From the NCBI RefSeq assembly GCF_040712315.1, contig NC_134013.1, positions 33,701,001 to 33,765,000 of the forward strand: a stretch of 64,000 nt of DNA, written 5' to 3'. The position numbers and the translations under genes were made by a program. The stretch's first letter is position 1; each line of letters starts with the position of its first letter. The notes beneath the pieces were generated by a model that was given only the letters and a program-made list of their open reading frames with translations, ran no database searches and was not told the DNA's origin. Of this stretch, positions 48,083 through 60,500 are shown one piece after another. This stretch comes from Castanea sativa (Eukaryota > Streptophyta > Magnoliopsida > Fagales > Fagaceae).

Positions 48083-50510
48083 CTATGCAACTCCACCGCT
48101 TGTTGATTCCCCATTTCGAGTAAGACATGTTCTACGGCTGTGCCCCTTTTGGAAACACAACCCACACCTTGACTTCAGTCTATTCTCGATTCATAGGGAG
48201 TTCAACAACTCCCTATCATTCTCGTCCATCTCATTGTGGATTTGTGTAAATACAGGCCAACCTTTACTTTGGATAAATCGTGGGTAGGGCATCACTATTC
48301 TAGTTTCTTCCGGATCCGGCCGTTATAATTTTATCTTTCAATGGTTGGAATATCGATTTATAGCTGTGTTACCATTTGGACACGCTATAGCAAGGATCAA
48401 TAAACTATTTCGCATCGTGCTTATACTTAGCACAAATTGATATTATGTGTGAACAAGGGATCTTGTATGATTCCCATTTCCCACATGTGCATGTCATACC
48501 TCGAATATCAACCCAGTGTGTGTTGTCCCCCCCCCCCCCCCAATTTGCTCAGAGGATTACACAGTGTGTCAACTTGATATAAACGTGCTTGCGTGCACAT
48601 CCATGTGACCATATGTTCCTTTGCCTTTGCTTCATTTTTTTGAAACTTGTTCATGGCATATTTGCACCATTCTTGACCTACTTCTAATTGATCTAGAGTG
48701 AGATTGCAACGAGCATTGAAGTATGAGTTCACTTTAAAAAATGTGAACCTCACCATTGTAGTTATTGGCAAGCTGCATGCACCTTTAAGTACACCATTGA
48801 AGCACTCTAATAGGTTGGTTGTCATTGCCCCATATTGGCGCCCTTTGCCGTGTGCAAGTGTCCAATTTTCTTTGTCTTTAGCTTTAGGTAGCTGTACGCA
48901 GGCAGCTTGACATTGCGAATTAATTCTAGTGAGGCTTCAAACTTTCTGAGTTGATTTGCACTTGCTACCTTCCATACCAAATTATTTAACTCTGGAATTT
49001 TCCATTTTGTGTTAACATTGCTGGCTAAATGGCAGAGGCAATACCGGTGATGAACCTTAGGAGGCTGCAACCAAGTCATACTTCTGTCACTAAAGCAAGT
49101 TTTTATCCTAGAATGCCTGTCAAAGATGATGCAAAGATTGTCTCGATTCGTAACATGAAGCGTCAGGCATGTCAAGAACCATCCCCAGGTTTCCTTGCTC
49201 TCACTTTCAACATCGGCAAACACGAGTGGATAAACCTTGTTGTTAGCATCCATTGCCATTGCTATCAACAACTTTCCTCTATACTTGCCATAGAGGTGCG
49301 TTGCACCAATGCTTATCACCGGCCTGCAATGCTTGAACCCTTCAATACACAAACCAAAATCCCAAAAGACATAGTTAAACATACAAGTTCCTAGCACACC
49401 ACGGCTATCGCACTTTAATAGAACCATTGTGGTTGGATTTGCATCTTTTAATGCTGCTAGAAATTGAGGAAATTCTACGTATGACTCATCAAAATCCCCG
49501 TAGATAGCCGCAACTATCTTCTGTTTCGCGTCCCAATCCTTATAGTGAGATGCCAATGCTTGTGCTTTGCATACAAAAGACTATGTAGTACATATATTGT
49601 TCTAAAAATGTCTTCCTGTATGTATGTCTCAAGTGTGACGGCAATGAACTTCGAATCCATCATCCTTCCATCGTACTCAACCTGGAGTGATAAGTAAGTG
49701 TAGGGACCCTTACATGTTGTGATCATCCACATGTTGTGCTTCTTGCTGGAAATAGCTTAAACTGACCACAGACATGCATCTTGTACACACCTTACAACCA
49801 GCCTATCAAAGTATAACTTAATGTACTTATATTTTTTATTGTGCTCCACATAGAACATGGTTAACGTGTGTTGAACCGAAGCTTTATTTTTGAATAGCAT
49901 TCCCTTACTCGGTTGGTCCCCTTCTTACCAACTCGTCAGACATGTTTCCATGGAAGGTGATGGGTCATGAATATTATCCCATGTGTTTGATGTGAATCAT
50001 TTGGTGTAGGATTCGAAATAGGGCAAGCATCCACATTGTGTTCAACTTGTCATTCATCTAAAAATTCTGAATTGTCCTTTGGTCCATCATTATCAATGAA
50101 CTCTTTGTACACATCTCGAGTGTCATCAATATCGATTGCCTCATCCATGTAGGTTTGGACATGTTCATTTCCGTGAGTAGACCCTTGAACCTCACATGTG
50201 TGGATAGTCCCTAACACTTCAACGTCTTCAATATTGTCCATATCAACTGCATTACATGGTTGAACGTTGTAGGGTAAAGGCGTCTCTTTTGTAACTGAAG
50301 GATACACATTAAATACAAGAACTGATTATGGCTCTTCGGCTCCACTAGCATGCTGCCAACCTTCGCGGACATTAAACCCAACAACATCAACAGTTACATA
50401 CAAGTCGAAAGCTATGAATTAAGGTGTCTGCTTTATCACTGCCCACATCATGTCTATATCATCATCGCACAACAATTGAATTGAATTGTAGAAAACTTGG
50501 GTATTCACCA
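48083..50510 (-). pseudogene. MULE (MuDR-type) transposase, decayed
   Basis: In minus-strand order: a plant MULE N-terminal domain at 50510-50050 (FDLYVTVDVVGFNVREGW, acidic tail), a MuDR DNA-binding segment at 49732-49514 (MWMITTCKGPYTYLSLQ), and the MULE transposase core at 49556-48822 (GATHLYGKYRGKLLIAMA, VESESKETWGWF). Then come the Glu-bearing TTNLLECFNGVLKGA (48825-48780), a SWIM zinc finger at about 48510-48400 (MTCTCGKW...IPCSHIIS) and a CCHC knuckle CGLCFQKGHSRRTC near 48130. The first catalytic Asp expected in the (D)-A/G-T-H-L motif is Gly here. Several stops occur (for example in 49730-50050 and near 48405 and 48190), so it is dead as a transposase. Confidence 0.93.
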
Positions 50511-51359
50511 GTTGCTAAAGGGCCCAATATACAATGGATATGTTATGTGAATCCTTGTCCAACCCCAAAGATATCATTATCTTCCATCAAATTTTTTTCA
50601 TGTGTATCCCATGTTTCAATTTAATAAACTTCTGCTTTTGTGAAAGACCTTGGTATGACAGCCCATGCAAGTCATTATAGTATGACTCCCGTCATAGTAA
50701 ACATAGAAGAAATGAGAACTCATAACGGACCTAAGGATAAACAAATGTAGTTATCATATTGTATAATATTATGAGCTATGCTGATGCAATTATAATATTT
50801 TAAGTACACACATTCAGTGTTGTAGTCATCTACAAATAAATGGGTACAACACATGCTGGACCCATTTTTGACAATTTGTAAATTTCGCATTTTCTATCAT
50901 ATACAACATATATGGTATATAACAATGTATCAACATGTGTAAGACTCAGGTACCAAAAAAAAAAATTCACATACAATGTGTTTAGGTTTCATGTAGGATA
51001 TTGTAAAACAAATGAGAATTCAGGAGCATTACACATAACTAAGGGAATTCCTAGCATGTAGCATCTAGCACATGACTACAAAAGAAACAACCCATTCCAA
51101 TTACTACATACAATTGTGTTATCATAAATTGTAGTACAAGTGTCATCAGTTATTACCTGTCAGGGGAGATATTGACACAATGCGGAAGACATGGACTAAA
51201 GAATTACTACACTTGGTGAAGTTGGTCAGTTGAAGTTGAAAGTGGCACCACAACTTGCTCAGTATCACAGGGAACTCAGACTCTACTCAGCAACATGTTT
51301 AGAGATGAACTTAGACTCATGCATGACAAATGATTAGTGGCCCTAGGATGGCAATGATA
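50511..51359. other. Spacer upstream of the MULE transposase, no gene
   Basis: AT-rich with long runs of near-random sequence; no ORF with recognisable features. It probably belongs to the MULE body. Confidence 0.5.
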
Positions 51360-52030
51360 ATTTAACTGTACTTGACTATTGAGTTGCTGTAAGTAACTCA
51401 ATAATTACAATACCGAGTAACATTAAAAAAAAAGGGTACAAAGATCAGTGGAATAGTAAACCGTACTCGAGATTTAAGAAATTGAGTTTTAAATTTCAAG
51501 TAACTTGATTCTGCTAATGTCAAGTAACATTTACAACACCGTACAAGGACCAGTGGAATAGTTAATAATACTCGACTCTCACAAAATCGGGTGCAGTACT
51601 CGACCATTAAATTATTGAGTTATGTTGCTGCACATAACAAATGATACTCAACTTGCATGAAATCGAGTTTTATATCGACTAATCCAGGGGCAATTGAGCT
51701 GGAATCGAATTAGGTAGTGGGTTTGGCGTATGAAATCAAAGTTTATTCAATCGATTGAAAAGCTTCGATGGATTGAACTTAGTATGTAGAACTCGAAAGT
51801 CATATTTTCAAGTATTGCAATTCATGAAAATTTTCAAATATCGACTGATCCATGGGCAATCGAGCAAGAATTGAATCAGTCAATGGGATTGGTGTATGAA
51901 ATCAATGTTTATTCGATCGATCGAAAAGTTTCGATGAATCGAACTCACTATGTAGAACTCAATAGTCGTATTGTCAAGTATTCTAGTCAATGAAACTCGA
52001 TTATGTTATTGTCAAGTATGGGTGTTTTTT
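51360..52030. repeat. TCGAG-rich array 3, right of the MULE transposase
   Basis: Includes a ~167-bp tandem pair: ATCGACTAATCCAGGGGCAA at about 51674 and ATCGACTGATCCATGGGCAA at about 51841, each followed by GTATGAAATCAA and a run of TCGAT motifs. Other units carry AAGGATCAGTGGAATAGT-like phrases. Confidence 0.75.
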
Positions 52031-52558
52031 AATTCCTTACCTTCCAGATTTCTCCATGAGCTATTATAAGAAGGCAAACTCCTTTCACTTTTTTTGAGGT
52101 GTTAAGAAGAGAACACATTTAGAGACGGCGAACTATTACTCACTAGTGACTTGAAGGTATTACGCATGTCTTATACTTGTGATTACTCTAAGGTTGTTAT
52201 GATTTGTCTTTTTGTATAGTCTTGATTAATTTTGCACTGACACACCTAGTATTGCTTTGATGTATTTGACTAGATTGCTTATTTAATTGCAACTCCTATG
52301 TTTCCATTGTGTATGGGTTTTACGTTAATTGTTTGAAATGCATGTGCTTGAACCATTTCAACTTGTACAATTTTGATTTATGTAAGTATTTCCCAGATTT
52401 TAGTACAAGCAATGTCAAGGTTGTTGTAGTCCACCAGCGTGTGTTTGTAGAGCGAAATGGTACATGTTTATGTAATTTACATTTCAAAAGTTGTTAAGTT
52501 CTAACCCCTGCCATTCATGCGCTTTTAACATACAATCCCATTGTACTATCCTCTCTTA
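52031..52558. other. Probable 5' region and intron of the following fragment
   Basis: No clear coding. A polypyrimidine stretch with CTCTCTTAG at 52550-52558 is a good splice acceptor leading into the RNase H1-type exon. Confidence 0.4.
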
Positions 52559-52980
52559 GGGTGGTAGATGCTACGTTGTTTTCATTGGTCATGCTCCTGA
52601 CATATAAGACAATTGGACAGAAACAAGTAGACAAGTTTATAAATTCACAAACGCCAAACACGGGTCATACAAAGATCGAAGGGATGCGAAATCCGCATAC
52701 ATGGAGTTTTTGCAATGTAATGGTAGGAATGTGCAATATGGTGCTTCCCCATCATGGACATCTCCTAACATGTCGACATCAAGTCCAGGGAGGACATCTC
52801 AAAGCGAAGGAACAAGCTATTGCAATAGAGATGTTAGGAACAATTTGTTGATGTATTAGTTAGATGTTGCCATTAGGGAGCGTGACCACGCAAGGAGGAT
52901 TGTAACCTTGAGTGCTAACATGCTCAATGAAGTGGTAGCTCATGTTATGGGGGATGATGAAGTTGATGATCCGACATGAC
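52559..52980 (+). pseudogene. RNase H1 N-terminal (viroplasmin-type) domain fragment
   Basis: After the acceptor the exon reads GGRCYVVFIGHAPDI, a stop, then DNWTETSRQVYKFTNAKHG and SYKDRRDAKSAYMEF. This fits the RNase H1 N-terminal hybrid-binding domain (YVVF-G--PGIY--W-----QV--F--A---SF---E-A), also known as the caulimovirus viroplasmin domain but widespread in cellular RNase H1. A Ser/Thr-rich linker and a helix VAIRERDHARRIVTLSANML follow, with another stop at about 52857; the end is at about 52978. No RNase H catalytic domain follows. It lies next to the MULE and its TCGAG array, in opposite orientation to the transposase, so it is probably a MULE-carried accessory gene. Confidence 0.7.
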
Positions 52981-53348
52981 AAGGAGAGCAAAATGAATGC
53001 AAAATTTTGACTCCTGGTTGTGGTATTTACTAAGCTATTATTATTACTTCAAGTAACTAGATGTGTATGTGGTGTAATTCCTATGTGAGAAGATGGAGAT
53101 TGATGTTGTGTTCTGCATGTTGGACTCTAAAGTTTGGTTGTCATGTTAGTGTTTCATAAACATATTTTTCCAAATGTGGTAATTGTTTGAATCAAATTTG
53201 AGCCTTAGTATAGGCTTCAAATTTAGGCCTTTATCTATTTATTTTATTCATTTTTGCGTGTCTCAAGCTTTGCAAAATTCCATCTCAATGGTTCAAGTAC
53301 ATGCAATTGGAAACAGCATTTCCTCAGATTCTTAGCTATAAAGAGGAG
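52981..53348. other. Spacer, no gene
   Basis: AT-rich sequence between the RNase H1-like fragment and the second solo LTR; nothing recognised. Confidence 0.55.
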
Positions 53349-56233
53349 TGTTGATACAGTATTTTGTCCACCCTCGATTTGCATGCCAGACTCCAAAAAA
53401 TCTAAAAATGTTATTTTCTTTCCATGGGGCCATGAAAACATCCAGAATGACATGGTTCAACTTGTTCAGGCACCGGAGCACCCAAAGTGCCTTTTCCAGC
53501 CAAAATGACCAAAATGCCCCTAGTGGGCCAAGAAACCCTAATTTTGATCCGACCATCAGAATGGGTTGAAACTAATGTCATTGTGAAGATAATCAAATTC
53601 TTATTCCAACGACTGTTCACGGGTCGAAATCAAAGTTAGAACGGCCAAGATATCATAAAAATCAGGATAACGCACTGATTGATCCTCCCTTAACATCCCA
53701 AAGCCATAACTTTTGATATGACTGTTGGATTTTCAAGTTCCATACCTTTTAGAATTAGGAAGTCAAGATCATTCCAAAGATGTCAAGATCAACCCAATCG
53801 GAAGAAGTTGAGGTTCAAGGGCCGCCGCCTTGAAAAGCGTGTCAAGGCTTTAAATAGCCTAGGCACCCCCCAGACCCAAAAAAAATGAAAAAAAAAATGA
53901 AAAAAGGAGGTCTCCCTAGGTTCTACTCTCTGCCTCGACATTTTCTACACATTTTTTTTCTCTCTTCCAATCACAAAACACACTTTAAAGCCTTTTGATT
54001 CTTCCTTCTTTACCAAAAATACAAGGTAGTGCTCTTGCACCCAATCTTCTTTTTCTTGTTTTTACATCTTTGATTTAGGGTTTATGGGTGTCGATGTAGC
54101 TTTTTAGCTACTATCCACACCCCTAACTTTCTAAATCTTTTTCTAGCATTTATCTTGTTTTTTTTTTTGCCTTAATAACATGATTTATTTCTTTCCTTAG
54201 CATGTTTCTTGCTTTATCTTGCTCCTAGCATGTTCTTAGCTTAGACCTATATTCTACTATGCTTGTTTATATGTTATTTGTCTCAATCTACATGTTTTAT
54301 GCTTTATGCCATGTTTTCCCATGTTTTGTTGCCCTTTTCGTTCTATGTTGATGTTGGGGTTACATGCTTACATGCTTGTATGATGTTTTTGGCTATGCCT
54401 TGTTTGGATCTATGTGTTTATGTGTACATTTCCATGATGTATGGTTAGATTTGTTGATATGCTTGGATTCATGTTCTTCCATGTTTATGAGCTAGGATCT
54501 ACATGTTTACATGCATGTTTCTATGCCTACTTGTCTTAACCTATGTTCTCACATGCCTACATGCTTAGATCTATGTTCTCTACATGCTTTGTGCCATCTT
54601 TCATGTGCTTGTGCACTCCATGCCATGTTTTTGTGCCTAGACCTAGGCTATGTTTGTCACGGCATGTGCTATTGTAGCGCTTTTGTCGCTTTTGTCACTC
54701 TTTCTTGTGTTTTGGCCTATTGATTTGGATCCGATCTTGACCCTATGGTCTTGGTCCTCATCTGTACACCATCTGCATGTTTATGCTTGCTTGCTTCTAT
54801 GCTTTATCTTCCATGTTAGCCTCTCTAGTTCTAGGTTTTGACACGCTTGACGCCCTTAGCGGGTTTGTGGGTGTGTGGTTACATCTGATGCCCTTGAGGC
54901 CTAATTTAGGTTAATCACTTGGGATGCTTCTCCGGATGCTGGTTACTTCGTGCATACCTTCCCCCTTTTTCTGCTCCGTTCAATGATATGCTTGCCATGC
55001 TTGTTTGCTCCACCTGTTGGCTTTATATGCATCTTTACACGCTTTCTTACATGTCCATGCATGAGTCTTGCGTGCTAGTGTGTCGTCCATGCTTCAATAC
55101 AATGAAGTTATGGACATTCGATCCAAACCTACATTTGTCCCTCGCGAACACCACCTTTTATTTGTTTTCTTGCTTGTTCGCCTTCTTGTTTGTTTGCTTG
55201 TTTTCTTGTTTCTTTGCTTGCCAGGTCTATCATGCTCATCTACTTTATACCTCTTTCATATGCTCTTTGCGTCTTTTCCTTCCCTCACTTTTCTGCTGGT
55301 TTCTTGTCTTTGCCCTTGCATGTACACATATGGAGAGAGGACGCTTGGAGCTGGGGCACGGTCTCCCAAGCGCAAGCAAAAAGGGCGCGGATGCAAGCAT
55401 GTAAATATGAGTCGAGCGGCTATGTTTAGTTGGTTTAGGGATCTAGCCTCTCCCATTAGGTTATTTTAAAACTCCTTTCCTTCCTCCCTCCTTCCTCCCT
55501 CCTTTCTCTCTTAGATGGGTTGTATTAGGTATATCATGCCGTGTACCATTCGTCCTCATCTTTAGAGTATGGCGACCACTATTTACTTTCCTGCACCTAT
55601 ATTTTGGACCATGCTCTAGGGATGTAGGCATTTACTTTCCTACTCTGCGTGCTGGCATTGTGCATGATGTATGTATATATACCTGCTTCGCCCCTTCTTG
55701 TGTGATTGTCACAATCCATGTCACCTAAGGAAAGTAATGCCTAATTTCCGCCGTGAAAGTAAGGTGACACGTCACCAAATTTTCGTTGTGGAAATCTAGT
55801 ACTTTGCTTGAACACCTTAGGAAAGCATAGATTGGGACCACACACTTTCAAAAGCCAAACCTCAAAGCCTCCCCATGCATGCAAAGCCACGAAAGTCAAT
55901 TCCAAAATCATGTTTTTACTACTGATCTTCAAAAATTTAGGTTTTATCAAAACAAGAATTGTCCTTGGACAGGCGTTGTAATGTGCCTAACACCTTCCCC
56001 ACATGTAACCAAACTTCCGGACTCAAGAATCAAGATTTTTTGCCATCCATATTAGATTAGGATAAATTCCCTTTTTCTTAGCCTAGGATTGGTAATAAAA
56101 TCAACTAGAAACAGGTGACCAATCACAGCTTAGAAAAACCCAATATTAGTAGTGACTTCACTCACCTATGGTAATCCCTTAAAATTTGGCCAAGATTCCC
56201 GCCACACCACCAAAGGTAGACACCTACCCCCTC

Positions 56234-56269
<36 letters not shown>

Positions 56270-56402
56270 ACCCAAAGCTCCGCGCAAACCACGCTGATCA
56301 TTTGAGAGGGGCCTCCAACGGGCCTCACGCACACAGGAGTGTCGCCACGGCATATGGTCGAACAATGGCCCGCGGTTCTCCATTTTGGGTCGAGCGTCGA
56401 CA
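53349..56402. mobile_element. Solo LTR family X, copy 2 (3.05 kb), perfect TSD
   Basis: Begins TGTTGATACAGT and ends GAGCGTCGACA, flanked by AGGAG on both sides (53344-53348 and 56403-56407). It is homologous and collinear with 38471-41798. The TATA-like TTTAAATAG at 53849-53857 aligns with TATAAATAG in copy 1. It carries a purine-rich insertion near 53878-53910 and an (AG)n expansion at about 56240-56268 absent from copy 1. The different TSD shows an independent insertion. Confidence 0.93.
56239..56268. repeat. (AG)n microsatellite in solo LTR copy 2
   Basis: About fourteen AG/GA units where copy 1 has the short GAGAGAGC (41639-41646), so the expansion postdates their split. Confidence 0.9.
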
Positions 56403-56800
56403 AGGAGTCTAAGAAAAGTTTGCATGGCTGGCTGAAACAATAGGTAAGAATAAGATTCCATACTTTTAAAAAAATCTGCAGCTTCGAAAAATCTGCTGCT
56501 TAAAAAAATCTACAGAAAAAATCCCTATCATTGAAAAACCTGCTGTTTTAAAAAATCAGGTTCTCTGAAAAATATGCTGCTTTAAAGAAGCTAAAGCTTT
56601 GAAAACTTAGACCATTGAAAGGTAGTGAAAATCTACTAATCACAAGCACACTAGACATGGTGGTTTTAAAAATATATAACGGAACTTAAGATATGGTCAC
56701 TAGGTTCCCCACATCTACTTATTGGACAGTTGTCTCTCTGAAAAATTTAATATAACAAAGAAAAAAGATATATCCATAAACAAAAGCAAAAGCAGATTTC
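56403..56800. other. Spacer with short CTGC(T/A)T / AAAAATC motifs
   Basis: Between 56470 and 56600 a loose pattern of AAAAATCTGCTGCTT-like phrases repeats every 25-35 bp. No gene. Confidence 0.5.
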
Positions 56801-56809
56801 ATGTTCTGA

Positions 56810-56875
56810 TACCATGTTAAATTACCTATTGTCTCAAAAGTTTAAGCTAAAAGAATATGGTAAATTGAGAGAGAG
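56810..56875 (-). mobile_element. TRIM-like LTR fragment, inverted
   Basis: The reverse complement reads ...TAGCTTAAACTTTTGAGACA, then AATTTAACA and TGGTATCAGAA. This is the same LTR end and primer site seen at 56876-56963 in the other orientation. It therefore represents a second, inverted copy with its primer-binding site at about 56805-56815. Confidence 0.65.
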
Positions 56876-57125
56876 TGTTAGAATTATGGTTAAGTGACTA
56901 AATTCATCATTTCCTAATAGCTTAAATTTTTGAAAAAATAGTTAATTTATCATGGTATCAGAGTAGGAGTTCTTGAGTTTGATCTCTATCTCCTCTACTC
57001 TACCTCCCATTTGAATTCTCATGTGTTGAGCCTCACTTATTAAAAAATAGTTTTGGCCCACATGTGAAGAGTGTTAGAATTGTGTAGTTAAATAATTAAA
57101 TTTATCATATCCCAATAATTTAACA
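56876..57125 (+). mobile_element. TRIM-like miniature LTR element, ~250 bp
   Basis: A ~77-bp LTR (56876-56952, TGTTAGAATT...TTTATCA) is followed at once by TGGTATCAGAG (56953-56963), the initiator-Met tRNA primer site. A second, shorter related terminus at 57072-57125 also starts TGTTAGAATT. There is no coding capacity. No matching TSD is found, so boundaries are approximate. The size and layout fit terminal-repeat retrotransposons in miniature. Confidence 0.7.
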
Positions 57126-57540
57126 TCATAAATGGCCCCTCTTGACCAAAAGGTGAGGAATTATGAAGGGAAGGAAAGAGTCATAAATGGGAGAGGTATG
57201 GTTGGAAGAAGAGTTGAGAATTAAAGGCATTAATTGGAAACAAGTGCTTGACATGGGACAACAAAAGATTGGCAAAGTTAATTGCCAATGCTCTAGTACT
57301 ACATAAAATGATGATTATGCAATCTATTTACAAACATATTTAGGAAAAGGATAAAATATTGCAAATAGATATACATGCCACACGGTTCACCTCTCTACAC
57401 AAACCTCACATCCATATGCTGCGACCATGTATAATGATTATACTGCAACAATATGAGAGCACACTTCACTCTTATGTATTAGCCCTACTTTATTTGCTTA
57501 CTACTTACTACAAATTGAAGTCAACGTGATATGACTGTAC
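57126..57540. other. 3' flank of NPF copy 2, no gene
   Basis: AT-rich sequence downstream of the NPF stop codon, likely holding the 3' UTR. No clear polyadenylation signal can be singled out. Confidence 0.5.
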
Positions 57541-60500
57541 CTATGTTGTACTTTTCCTATTATAAATGTAAAATTTTGCAAAATATAAATAAGGAGCCAA
57601 TGCTGCTGCACTGAGTCCGGCAAGTAGCCAATAGAAGTAATCAAGATGTGCCCGATTAAGATTATTAGCAAACCAACTATTTTTGCCATCCCTGCCAAAC
57701 ACTTCTTCGATGACAGAGACGAGAAAGCTACTTAAAAAATTCCCGACCCCAAAAATACTGATATAGAGGGCCAGACCCACACTTCTTAATTCAATTGGGA
57801 CCTGATCATAGAAGAATTCTTGTAGGCCAACCACAGTGAAAACATCAGAAATTCCTGACAGAACATATTGAGGAAGAAGCCACCATGCACTCATAGGAAT
57901 AGTCACATCTGGCATATCAACTAGCCCATATTCTTTAGCAGTTTTGAGCCTTTTCATTTCAACTAGAGCTGCAACTACAATGCCCATGGCAGAGAAAAGC
58001 ATCCCAATTCCAATTCTCTGTAACATCGAGATGCCAGAGGGCTTTCTAGTAAAAGCTCTTGCTATAGGAACAAAGATTCGATCATATATGGGAATCACAA
58101 TAATAATGGACAGGCCGACAAAGGACTGTAGTGAAGCAGCGGGTATCTCAAAGCCAGGAAAAATTGTTCTGTCCATGGTAGCACCTTGCTTGGTAAAGAA
58201 AGTTGTGATCTGAGCATGCACAACAGCATATCCCAAGCTTGTAACCCATATTGGAACAAGCCTAAGAACCATCTTTGCTTCTTCAATGTCACTAACAGAA
58301 CAAACATTACATTCTTCTTTTGAACCATCTGGGAACAGCAAGGCTTTGTTGAGAAACCTGCAACATCAGAGGATTCAAAATGCCCTATAAGAGGACTTGT
58401 TATCTAAATTAAATAACCAATTCAAAGTTGTTTTAGGGAGTCAACATCTATTGCAAGACAAGGAAGACTTGTCCAATACCTGAGAATCACATTATGGCAT
58501 TCTTAATATAAGAGAAGTTCCTTGTACTATTTTCAAATTTGTTTCCCTTTCTTTGTGTAAGCAGAAGTCCCTTATGTCATGCTAAAAAGTTTCATCCTAC
58601 AGAGATGTAAGAGCCCTCTAATCTCTAAGGTGGGACCATTGTCAGGTGGTATATGTAGTTTTAGGTTAGTGAATAGCTACATAACATGGATGCATAGTTG
58701 TCAACATCCAGAGTAACTATAACTTACCTTGAATTTTGTGGGGTTTGTGAGGGTGATTGGTAGACAACCCTACCTTCAATTTTTAGAGAGGTTAATTCCT
58801 GACTCGAACTTGCAACCTATCGCTTTTGGTGGAAGGCACTTGCCATTACATGAAGATCCGATCTCAATCTTAAAAAAGCTTGCAATTAATGCCCTAATGA
58901 CTAATAAGCAGCCTCCCCCCCCCCCCCCCCTTCCTTTTTCCTTTTGCGTTGTGGGTCCTTATTCTTAAGGAGTGTCATGGACAATGACTAGCCCTCAATG
59001 ATATCAAAATAGAAGCACAAAAGAGAGTCCGTTTGGAACCCTATTGAAAACTTGATAAACTAATTTTACTACTACCAATTCCAAAACTCGATAAATTAAT
59101 TTTACTATTTCCAAGTTCTTTTGAAATTGTCAAAGACATTGTGAGTATACTGAAATAAAAGCTTATCTAAGACTTCAAATATACCATAATTTGTTACTGG
59201 ACCTATATTGCTACTTTTCTATTTCCCTTTTCCTCTTAATTTATCAGCATATGACGAAATGCATTTATCTTACTTGAATTGTTCAGAGGTATGTTGTGGT
59301 AGGGTTGCAATAGCTTCCTCTTCAATAATTATTGCCGAAGGGGTAGTCCGCCAATTTTTAACTACAGCAACAAAGACTCGACCAATCCTCACAAAAGGGC
59401 TTTTCTCATCCCCTTTAACACTATATCGATAAGTCCTGGTACCAAGCAAGAAAACACCCAATCCAACAACCATCAGAATACAAGGAATTCCAAATCCGAG
59501 ACCCCAACTAAGGTTTTCTTGTACATAGCATATGACCAACTTTGTTACAGCAGCACTTCCACATATACCAAAATACCACCAGTTGAAGAATGAGCTTTTG
59601 GCTTTGCACTCCTCAGGATCTAGACCATCAAATTGATCAGCTCCAAAAGCCTGAGCACAAGGTTTGTGTCCACCTTGCCCAACAGCGACTAGGTATAGAG
59701 ATAAGAAGAATAAGATTGCTTGGAGCTGACGAGTAGAATGTAACATAATTTTGTTGGGGTCCATGAAATCAGGAGTGCTTAGATGAGGAAGCAGAGCCGA
59801 CAGAGTCATCAAGCCTAGTCCCTATGATTCATCCCAATCCAAGTCAAAGATTATTTAACAGAAAAATATGACAGAAAGAGGCTTAAAACACAATGCTTAA
59901 TAAGGAGTTTCTCTCAAAGTCAAGATAAAGTATAAATTAAGGTTCAGCATGTGTCTTTTATTTATAGGGCTAGCACAGTAAATAGCATGACTACCAGAGA
60001 TAGGCTGGCCGGTTGGGGTTATAAAGGGGATTTGATGTGTGTTTCTTTAGAAGGATGCTTTGAGGTGGTGTTTATTTAATAGGCAGTTGGTTCTTGGGAA
60101 GATAAGCTTGCTTGGGCTGTGAGGAAATCGAAGGGGAAGACCTTGCAGAAGATTATTTGCAGAATTGCTGGGTTGTTGTCATTTATCACATTCAGCTGGA
60201 TTAGAATTGATGCAGGACAAATTTGCAAAGGGAACACTTTTAGGAAATAAACAATAAAAATAGAACAAACCCTAAGCTTCACCACCTAGAGTAGTCTAAA
60301 ACCTAGGATTCAGCGCGTAGGTTTGCTTGGAATCAGCAACATCAAGCACCGCAAGGAAAATTGGATATCCCCATCCAAAATTTTTGTTAATCTCTATTAA
60401 GCCTTCTACAATAGTTGATTATGGGACCTTTAAATAGGATTCCCAAATCACACCTTTGAAGGAAAAAAATAAACTCATAATGGGAATGTATATAAACAAA

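Noticed and set aside
48526..48542. Poly-C run within the MULE transposase as a real Gly-rich insertion
   Set aside because: A homopolymer of this length is prone to sequencing error and polymerase slippage; I give it no functional meaning.
52559..52700. Viroplasmin-type domain as evidence of an integrated pararetrovirus
   Set aside because: The same domain is the normal N-terminus of cellular RNase H1, and no movement protein, coat protein or viral RT lies nearby.
54919..55469. Open frames of up to 161 codons in the second long LTR
   Set aside because: Same reason: compositional artefact of the LTR; not conserved in frame with copy 1.
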